From assembly GCA_019240215.1 (NCBI GenBank), contig JAFAYQ010000036.1:94869-158868 (forward strand): 64,000 nucleotides of DNA, read 5' to 3'. A model generated the notes under the pieces. It was not told where the DNA came from. It saw only the letters and a list, made by a program, of their open reading frames with translations, and made no database searches. Numbering within the stretch: position 1 is the first letter of the stretch; the number at the start of each line of letters is the position of its first letter. The translations under genes and the position numbers were made by a program. Of this stretch, positions 58,160-64,000 are shown piece by piece. This stretch comes from Actinomycetota bacterium. GTDB taxonomy: Bacteria; Actinomycetota; Actinomycetes; Streptosporangiales; Streptosporangiaceae.

Positions 58160-59347
58160 ATGCCCGCAGTTGATCAGGCCACCAAGGGAATGGACCCGCC
58201 GCTGGCCGTGGTCGACCTGGCGGCGTTCGACGACAACGCCGACGACCTGGTCCGCCGCGCGGCCGGGCGCCCGATCCGGGTGGCCAGCAAGTCGGTCCGC
58301 TGCCGGGCGCTGCTCGACCGGGTGCTGGCCCGGCCCGGCTTCGCCGGCCTGCTGTGCTACTCGCTGCGCGAGGCGCTGTGGCTGTCCACCGAGGACACCA
58401 GCGACGACCTGGTCGTCGGGTACCCGACCGCCGACCGCGGGGCGCTGGCCGCGCTGGCGGGCGACGAGGTCGCCCGGCGCCGGATCACGCTGATGGCCGA
58501 CTCACCCGGCCAGCTCGACCTGATCGACGAGGCGGTCGGGGCCGGCCACCCCGAACTGCGGATCTGCCTGGACCTGGACGCGTCCTGGCGCCCGTTGCTG
58601 GGGCGGGCGGCCGTGCACATCGGGGCGCTGCGGTCGCCGCTGCACACCGCCGGCCAGGCGGTCGCGTTCGCCCGCCACGTGCTCGGGCGGCCCGGGTTCA
58701 CGCTGGCCGGGGTGATGTCCTACGAGGCCCAGATCGCCGGCCTGGGCGACGCGCCGCCCGGACGGCCGCTGCGGGCGGCCGCGCTGCGCCTGATCCAGCG
58801 GCTGAGCGCGTCCGAGCTCCGCGAACGTCGCAGCGAGGCGATCGGCCAGATCCAGGCGCTGACCCCGCTGGAGTTCGTCAACGGCGGCGGCACCGGCAGC
58901 CTGGAGACCACCGTCGCCGACCCGTCGGTCACCGAGGTCACGGCCGGTTCCGGGCTGATGGGGCCGGTCCTGTTCGACGCCTACCGGCGGTTCTCGCCGC
59001 GCCCGGCTCTGCTGTACGCGCTGCCGGTCGTCCGCCGCCCGGGCGGGCCGGTCGCGACCTTGTTCTCCGGCGGGTACATCGCCTCCGGGCCGTCCGGTAG
59101 GGACCGGTCGCCGACGCCCTACCTGCCCGCCGGGCTCAAGCTGTCCGGGACCGAAGGGGCCGGCGAGGTGCAGACCCCGGTCCGCGGGACGGCCGCCGCC
59201 AACCTGCGGGTCGGCGACCGGGTGTGGCTGCGGCCCGCCAAGGCGGGCGAACTGGCCGAGCGCTTCAACGACTACTGCCTGGTCGAGGACGACGCCCCCG
59301 CCTACCCGGCGCCCACCTACCGGGGCGAGGGCCAGTGCTTCGGCTGA
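58160..59347 (+). CDS. PLP-dependent amino acid deaminase/aldolase (alanine racemase-like fold)
   Basis: A 395-aa protein with an N-terminal PLP barrel (PIRVASKSVRCRALLDRVLA; Lys in VASKS is the cofactor lysine, about residue 41) and a C-terminal D-serine dehydratase-like domain ending with a metal/PLP site near RFNDYC. The family includes D-threonine aldolases and D-serine deaminases. ATG at 58160 is chosen because of a -10 box just upstream; ATG at 58142 would overlap it. Beside the lactone oxidase and an MFS exporter. Confidence 0.88.
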   Translation: MPAVDQATKGMDPPLAVVDLAAFDDNADDLVRRAAGRPIRVASKSVRCRALLDRVLARPGFAGLLCYSLREALWLSTEDTSDDLVVGYPTADRGALAALAGDEVARRRITLMADSPGQLDLIDEAVGAGHPELRICLDLDASWRPLLGRAAVHIGALRSPLHTAGQAVAFARHVLGRPGFTLAGVMSYEAQIAGLGDAPPGRPLRAAALRLIQRLSASELRERRSEAIGQIQALTPLEFVNGGGTGSLETTVADPSVTEVTAGSGLMGPVLFDAYRRFSPRPALLYALPVVRRPGGPVATLFSGGYIASGPSGRDRSPTPYLPAGLKLSGTEGAGEVQTPVRGTAAANLRVGDRVWLRPAKAGELAERFNDYCLVEDDAPAYPAPTYRGEGQCFG

Positions 59348-59354
59348 CCAGCCC

Positions 59355-60653
59355 ATGAGCGAGGTCGCCAAGCCCTCGGCCGGCCAGGTCCCGCTGCCGT
59401 CGGTGGCCGGGGACACGACCGGCCTGGCCGCCCTGGCCGAGCCCGGGACCCCGGTCCGCGGCGGCTGGATCTCGCTGCTGTTCATCGCCAACATCGGGCT
59501 GTGGCTGGGCGTCTACGCTCCCATCCAGGTGCTGCTGCCCGAGCAGGCCCAGCACCTGGACCGGGCCAGCAAGACCCTGCTGCTGTCGGTCGTGATGGGC
59601 GCGGGCGCGCTGGCCGCGCTGGTCACCAACCCGATCGCCGGCGCCCTGTCCGACCGCACCACGTCCCGCTGGGGACGGCGGCACCCGTGGACGGTGGGCG
59701 GGGCGGTGCTGGGCGCGCTCGGCCTGGCGGTGCTGTCGGTCGCGCCCGACGCGGCGGTCATGATGATCGGCTGGTTCCTGGCCCAGGCCGGGCTGGGGGT
59801 CATGCTGGCCACCCTGACGGCGGCGCTGCCCGATCGGGTGCCGGTCGCCCAGCGCGGCGCCCTCGGCGGGCTGATCGGGATCAGCCAGATGCTCGGCACC
59901 GTGCTCGGCGCCGCTCTGGTCACTGTGCTGGTCACCGGCCTGGCGTCCGGCTACCTGGCCTGCGGGGTGCTGGTCATCCTCGGGGCGCTGGTGTTCGCGC
60001 TGTTCACCCCGGACGACGTGCTGCCGCCGGGGCTGGTGCCCAGGCACTCGGTCCGGACCACGCTGCGCAAGCTGTGGGTGTCGCCCCGCCGCTACCCGGA
60101 CTTCGGCTGGGCCTGGACCATGCACTTCCTGATCAACCTGGGGAACGGGCTCGGCACCTTGTACCTGCTGTACTTCCTGTCCGACGCCGCCCACTACCAC
60201 GACCCGCAGACCGGGCTGCTGATCCTGATGGCGATCTACGGCGGGGCCCTGATCGTGGCCGGCGTGATCTGCGGCACCGCCTCGGACCGGTCCGGTAAGC
60301 GCCGCCGCTACGCGGTGGGGGCGGCCGTGATCATGGCGGTCGCCGCCCTGCTGCTGGTCATCTCGCCCACCTGGACGGCCGCGCTGGCGGCGGCGCCGCT
60401 GCTCGGCCTGGGGTTCGGCACCTACTGGGCGGCCGCCCCGGCGGTGCTGACCCAGGTGCTGCCGGCCGCCTCCGACCGGGCCAAGGATCTGGGCGTGATC
60501 AACGTGGCCACCGCGCTGCCGCTGGTGGTGGCGCCGATGATCGCCGGCATCGTGCTGTACACGGCCCACAGCTACCCGGCTCTGTTCGCGCTGTCGGGGG
60601 TGGCGACGATCGGCGGCGGGCTGGCGGTGCTGCGGATCCGCTCGGTTGCATAA
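59355..60653 (+). CDS. MFS transporter
   Basis: A 432-aa permease of the major facilitator superfamily with twelve predicted spans. The loop 2-3 motif appears as GALSDRTTSRWGRRHPW (about 95-111) and the mirrored loop 8-9 motif as GTASDRSGKRRRYAVG. It starts eight bases after the deaminase/aldolase gene, so they are likely co-transcribed. The substrate is unknown; sugar, amino acid or drug transport are all possible. Confidence 0.9.
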   Translation: MSEVAKPSAGQVPLPSVAGDTTGLAALAEPGTPVRGGWISLLFIANIGLWLGVYAPIQVLLPEQAQHLDRASKTLLLSVVMGAGALAALVTNPIAGALSDRTTSRWGRRHPWTVGGAVLGALGLAVLSVAPDAAVMMIGWFLAQAGLGVMLATLTAALPDRVPVAQRGALGGLIGISQMLGTVLGAALVTVLVTGLASGYLACGVLVILGALVFALFTPDDVLPPGLVPRHSVRTTLRKLWVSPRRYPDFGWAWTMHFLINLGNGLGTLYLLYFLSDAAHYHDPQTGLLILMAIYGGALIVAGVICGTASDRSGKRRRYAVGAAVIMAVAALLLVISPTWTAALAAAPLLGLGFGTYWAAAPAVLTQVLPAASDRAKDLGVINVATALPLVVAPMIAGIVLYTAHSYPALFALSGVATIGGGLAVLRIRSVA

Positions 60654-60720
60654 TTGCCAGCCCGGTCCGGTCAAGGAAATAATTAACCGATCCGCCGCTG
60701 TCGACCCGAGCGAGGTCAGC

Positions 60721-61635
60721 GTGCCGCCTGCCCGTGCCCCGGACCGGGCCCGCCCGGGACCACCGACCGAGGAGCGCAACCACCGCACGGTCGACCTCGA
60801 CACGCTGCCCACGCTGCGCCTGCTGGACCGGCTCAACGGCGAGGACGCGCTGGTCGCCCCGGCCGTCCGCCGGGCCCTGCCGGCCCTGGCGATGGTGGTC
60901 GACCAGGCCGTCCGCCGGGTCGCCGGCGGCGGTCGGGTGCACTACGCGGGCAGCGGCACCTCCGGTCGCCTCGGGGTGCTCGACGCGGCCGAGCTGGGCC
61001 CCACCTTCGGCCTGCCGCCCGGGGTCGTCGTAGCCCACCTGGCCGGCGGCGAGCAGGCGCTCCAGCAGCCGGTCGAGGGGGCCGAGGACGACCGGGCGGC
61101 CGGGGCGGCGGCCGCCGCCGGGGTCCGGGCGGCCGACCTGATGCTGGGCCTGTCGGCGGCCGGGGCCGCCCCCTACGTCGGCGCCGCCCTCGAGCAGGCC
61201 CGCGCGGCCGGCGCGTTCACCGCCCTGGTCACCGCCAACCCGGCCGCCCCGCTGGCCGCCCTGGCCGACGTCTGCGTGTGCGCCGACACCGGCCCGGAAG
61301 CGATCACCGGCTCCACCCGGCTCAAGGCCGGCACCGCCCAGAAGATGCTGCTGAACAGCTTCTCGACCGCGCTGATGGTGCGGACCGGCCGGACCTACTC
61401 CAACCTGATGGTGCACGTCACCCCGGTCAACGCCAAGCTCCAGGGCCGCCAGCAACGGCTGCTGGCCCAGGCGACCGGGATGACGGCGGCCGAGTGCGAC
61501 GCGGCCCTGGCCGCGGCCGGCGGCGACCTGCGGGTCGCGCTGGTCACGCTGCTGGGCGGGGTCGACCCGGAGCTGGCCCGGGACGCGCTCGACCGCTCCG
61601 GCGGCGTCGTCCGCGCCGCCCTGGATCAGCTGTAA
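60721..61635 (+). CDS. murQ: N-acetylmuramic acid 6-phosphate etherase
   Basis: A 304-aa SIS-fold enzyme that removes the lactyl group from MurNAc-6-phosphate in peptidoglycan recycling. Family motifs: GRVHYAGSGTSGRLGVLDAAELGPTFG, the catalytic Glu region LAGGEQAL, and EAITGSTRLKAGTAQKMLLN (usually TGSTRMKAGTAQK). The GTG start has GAGG six bases upstream. It faces an N-acetylglucosamine kinase-like gene; together they would feed cell-wall amino sugars into metabolism. Confidence 0.93.
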   Translation: MPPARAPDRARPGPPTEERNHRTVDLDTLPTLRLLDRLNGEDALVAPAVRRALPALAMVVDQAVRRVAGGGRVHYAGSGTSGRLGVLDAAELGPTFGLPPGVVVAHLAGGEQALQQPVEGAEDDRAAGAAAAAGVRAADLMLGLSAAGAAPYVGAALEQARAAGAFTALVTANPAAPLAALADVCVCADTGPEAITGSTRLKAGTAQKMLLNSFSTALMVRTGRTYSNLMVHVTPVNAKLQGRQQRLLAQATGMTAAECDAALAAAGGDLRVALVTLLGGVDPELARDALDRSGGVVRAALDQL

Positions 61636-62556
61636 CGACGCGGGCGCGCTCTGGGCGGCCGCCCGGGCCAGCCGGACCGCCCCCGCCACCGGCGGGTCGG
61701 TCAGCGCCCGCACCGCGCTGCCCGGCAGCACCCCGCGGACCGCGATGACCGCCGCCTCGCGCAGCCGCGGGTGACCCATCAGCCCGCCGCCGAGCACGAC
61801 CGGGAGGGCGGCCGGCGGCCCGTCGGGGACGCCCAGCCGCCGCATGGCCGAGGCGGCCAGCCCGGCCAGCGCCTGGGCCGCCTCCACCGCGATGGCGCGG
61901 GCGGCCGCGTCGTCGGCGTCCAGCACCAGCGGCGCGTGCCGGGCCCAGCGGCGCGGGTGCGGGTGGTCGTAGAACATCCGGTGCAGCTCGTCGATGTGAC
62001 TGGCCCCGGCCGCCGCCAGCAGCACCTCACCGAGCGCGCCCAGCGGCACGCCGCGGTCCCGCCGGTCCAGCAGCGCCCGCACCGCCGCCCGGGTGATCCA
62101 GTAACCGCTGCCCTCGTCGCCCAGCAGGTAGCCGAACCCGCCCGACCGGGCCTCGCGGCCCTGCCAGGTGCCGACCGCGATCGAGCCGGTGCCGCAGATC
62201 ACGGCCACCCCCTCGTCCAGCCCGGCGGCCGGCAGCACCAGCATCGCGTCGTTGACCACGATCACGGTGCCGGTCCGGGTCAGCGGGGCCAGCCGGTCGG
62301 CCAGGAACTCCTGCGCCCCCGGCACGTTGCTGCCCGCCGAGCCCGCGCAGATCGCGTCGAACGGGTCGCCCAGCGGCAGCTGGGCCAGCAGTTCGGCCAG
62401 GGCGGCGGCGGCCGAGTCGGACCCGGCCGCGGTCAGGCTGGCGCTGGCGGCCTGGGCCTCGGCCACCACGGCGCCGTCCACCACCATCCGCGCCCGGCTC
62501 GACGTGCCGCCGATGTCGAGTCCAAGCAGCCTGACGGTGCTATTTGGCTCGCTCAC
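61626..62556 (-). CDS. N-acetylglucosamine kinase (BadF/BadG/BcrA/BcrD ATPase family), reading frame without its own stop
   Basis: About 310 residues of a sugar kinase: LLGLDIGGTSSRARMVVDG (phosphate loop), ICGTGSIAVGTWQG, SGGFGYLLGDEGSGYWITRAAV and VVLGGGLMGHPRL. Homologues end near PPVAGAVRLA. Here that frame has no stop and stays open, antisense through the whole of murQ, to 60499. A one-base frame change near 61.65 kb would stop at 61626, which I give as the likely natural end. The GTG start (62556) lies inside copy B of the dispersed repeat. Either a frameshift, a sequencing error or a true extension is possible. Confidence 0.72.
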
Positions 62557-62658
62557 CTTCGGGGCGCCTTAAGGCGGAGCCTTCCCTCGTCGCTCCGGCG
62601 CTCGTTCCTCGCGCCTCGCTCCTCAGTCCAGGCACCGCCGCGCCCCTGCGGTTCGCTC
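62551..62658. repeat. Dispersed repeat, copy B (108 bp)
   Basis: Matches 1325-1417 with identical blocks CTTCGGGGCGCCTT, CCTTCCCTCGTCGCTC and CTCAGTCCAGGCACCGCCGC. Relative to copy A it has CGGCGCTC-like and CGCGCCT-like extra bases. It covers the kinase start codon at one end and extends into the gap before the hemerythrin gene. Confidence 0.75.
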
Positions 62659-62759
62659 GCGGTCACTCGGGCTCCTTCCGGGAAAGTTCCGCGTCAGCTT
62701 ATCCGCCGCTTTCTCATCCTCACCAGATTTGGCCGCCGCCGGCCGGGTAGCCGCCGCCC

Positions 62760-63338
62760 ATGCCCGATGTCTACACCGTGCTCGGCCAGGACCACGCCGA
62801 GGTCAAGCGGATGCTCGACGAGCTCGAAAACGGCCCGACCCGGATGGGCGGCGCCTCTGCCGCCCAGCTGGCCGAGCGCAAGAAACTGGTCCAGCAGCTG
62901 GTCATCGCCGAGTCCAAGCACGAGGCGGTCGAAGAGGAGTTCTTCTGGCCGGTGATCCGCGACCTGTCCGGCAACGGCCCCCAGCTCGCCGACCACGGCA
63001 CCGAGCAGGAGCAGAACGCCAAGCTGGTCCTGGCCAAGCTGGACGAGGCCGACCCCGGCGACGACGAGTTCGAGGAGCTGGTACACGCCATCGTCCGCGA
63101 CGGCCGGGCCCACATCGACTACGAAGAGCAGCGGGTGTGGCCGCGGCTGCGTGAGGTGCTGATCCCGAGCGGCGCCGAAAAGCTCGGCATGAAGCTGCTG
63201 CAGGCCAAGGACACCGCCCCGACCCGGCCGCATCCCCACGTGCCGCCCCGTCCCGGCGTCCTCAAGGCGACCGGGCCCGCCGCCGCCGTGGCCGACCACC
63301 TGCGCGATGCCGTCACCGGCCGGGGCAAGAAGGGGTAA
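62760..63338 (+). CDS. Hemerythrin-domain protein
   Basis: A 192-aa protein with a four-helix hemerythrin fold. Metal-ligand pattern: His12, His54-Glu58, His79-Glu83 and His118-Glu122, enough for a di-iron centre. A 45-residue Pro/Arg-rich tail follows the bundle. Such proteins sense or store oxygen, nitric oxide or iron. No linked partner is evident apart from the downstream amidohydrolase, 20 bp later on the same strand. Confidence 0.9.
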   Translation: MPDVYTVLGQDHAEVKRMLDELENGPTRMGGASAAQLAERKKLVQQLVIAESKHEAVEEEFFWPVIRDLSGNGPQLADHGTEQEQNAKLVLAKLDEADPGDDEFEELVHAIVRDGRAHIDYEEQRVWPRLREVLIPSGAEKLGMKLLQAKDTAPTRPHPHVPPRPGVLKATGPAAAVADHLRDAVTGRGKKG

Positions 63339-63358
63339 AAAGTAGGCGGGAGGCCGCC

Positions 63359-64000
63359 GTGACCGCATCGCTGGTTCTGCTCAACGTAAGGCTGTGGTCA
63401 CCGGACGGGGCCGGGGGTGGCTGCGACGCGCTCGTGGCTGACGGGTCCCGGATCACCGCCCTGACCGGCACGGCCGAGGCCCGGGCGCTGGCCGGCCCGC
63501 GGACCCGGGTCATCGACCTCGGCGGCCGCCTGGTCATCCCCGCGTTCGGCGACGCCCACGTCCACCCGGTCGGCGGCGGCCTGGAGAGCCTGCGCTGCGA
63601 CCTCACCGGCCTGCGGGCCCGGGACCAGTACCTGCGGGTCATCGCGGACTCCGTGCGCGCCCTGGGCCTGGGCCCGGGCGACTGGGTCCTGGGCGGCGGC
63701 TGGTCCATGGAAGCCTTCCCGGGCGGGGTCCCGGTCGCCGCCGACCTGGTGGACGTGGCCGGGGGCCGCCCGGTGTTCCTGCCCAACCGGGACCACCACA
63801 GCGCCTGGGTCAGCCCGGCCGCGCTGGCCCGTGCGGGCATCACCCGCGACACCCCCGATCCGGCCGTCCGGCGGGTCGGGCGTGTCCCGGGTGATGCCCG
63901 CCCGGGCCAGCGCGGCTGGGCTGACCCAGGCGCTGTGGTGGTCGCGGTTGGGCAGGAACACCGGGCGGCCCCCGGCCGCCGTGGTCAGGTCGGCCCCGGA
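63359..64000 (+). CDS. Amidohydrolase (YtcJ-like), 5' part, broken by an inverted copy; partial at window edge
   Basis: GTG start with GGGAGG six bases upstream. The first 168 residues read as a metal-dependent amidohydrolase of the imidazolonepropionase/YtcJ type: LVLLNVRLWSPDG, VIDLGGRLVIPAFGDAHVHPVGGG (His-x-His metal ligands), GDWVLGGGWSMEAFPGG, FLPNRDHHSAWVSPAALARAGITRDTPDP. From the centre at about 63867 the DNA becomes a diverged reverse complement of 63734-63866, so residues after about 168 are antisense. The frame stays open to the edge by chance. Confidence 0.7.
   Translation, partial: MTASLVLLNVRLWSPDGAGGGCDALVADGSRITALTGTAEARALAGPRTRVIDLGGRLVIPAFGDAHVHPVGGGLESLRCDLTGLRARDQYLRVIADSVRALGLGPGDWVLGGGWSMEAFPGGVPVAADLVDVAGGRPVFLPNRDHHSAWVSPAALARAGITRDTPDPAVRRVGRVPGDARPGQRGWADPGAVVVAVGQEHRAAPGRRGQVGPG
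63734..64000. repeat. Inverted repeat with two diverged arms of the amidohydrolase gene
   Basis: The left arm (63734-63866) and right arm (63868-64000) are reverse complements with differences. Over a core of about 105 bp I count six mismatches, all at third codon positions, so both encode the same peptide. Outside the core, DLVDVAGG versus DLTTAAGG shows more change. The right arm reaches the window edge. Confidence 0.8.
63867..64000 (-). pseudogene. Inverted second copy of amidohydrolase fragment (minus strand)
   Basis: Read on the minus strand from the edge: DLTTAAGGRPVFLP, then NRDHHSAWVSPAALARAGITRDTPDPPDGRI before the sequence turns into antisense of the plus-strand copy. The PDPPDGRI end is the normal amidohydrolase continuation. 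It lacks its downstream part here, so it is a truncated copy or an assembly join. Confidence 0.6.

Overview
The window is very GC-rich, has strong third-codon-position GC bias, many GTG starts and 1-11 bp start/stop overlaps. Its core gene neighbourhoods (dxr-rip-ispG; rimP-nusA-ylxR-infB; rpsO-pnp-pepR-dapB) are typical of Actinomycetota. With form I CO dehydrogenase, sugar ABC importers and 4-hydroxybenzoate catabolism it looks like a free-living soil-type actinobacterium; the genus cannot be fixed from the sequence alone. No rRNA, tRNA, CRISPR array or insertion sequence was seen.

Region 1 (1-8242, minus strand): a form I aerobic CO dehydrogenase operon, read from right to left: an 87-aa unknown protein, coxM, coxS, coxL (with the diagnostic AYRCSFR loop), an XdhC protein fused to a YHS metal-binding domain, coxG, and then five consecutive tiny single-span membrane proteins. 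A cation/proton antiporter is cut by the left edge. This is the most novel-looking assembly in the window.

Region 2 (8670-12939): a LacI-type regulator divergent from a three-gene sugar ABC importer, with two identical 16-bp operators. Region 3 (12994-16535): DUF3618 protein, glycine cleavage gcvT-gcvH, pterin dehydratase and an orphan binding lipoprotein.

Region 4 (16590-28195): dxr, rip (site-2 protease), ispG and a Rv2867c-like acetyltransferase, a neighbourhood known from mycobacteria, here split by about 7 kb holding a DeoR regulator, a second sugar ABC importer and a secreted tripeptidyl-peptidase-like lipoprotein. A 1.1-kb less GC-rich non-coding stretch with a perfect LacI-type palindrome lies before that importer.

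Region 5 (28787-35070): MarR and ROK regulators, a ricin-lectin membrane protein divergent from a HelD-like RNA polymerase helicase, and a pair of helical or ferritin-like proteins. Region 6 (35252-48524): the translation and RNA-processing block rimP, nusA, ylxR, infB, DUF503, rbfA, truB, ribF, rpsO, pnp, pepR and dapB.

Region 7 (48945-64000): upp; an IclR regulator divergent from aldehyde dehydrogenase and pobA; a hypothetical protein, methyltransferase, Rv2629-like protein, aldonolactone oxidase, PLP deaminase/aldolase and MFS transporter; murQ convergent with a GlcNAc-kinase frame that has lost its own stop; a hemerythrin; and the start of an amidohydrolase gene that runs into a diverged inverted copy of itself at the right edge. 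A 93/108-bp repeat is shared between the two ends of the window (1325 and 62551), and an 18-bp intergenic repeat between 28303 and 48685/48733.
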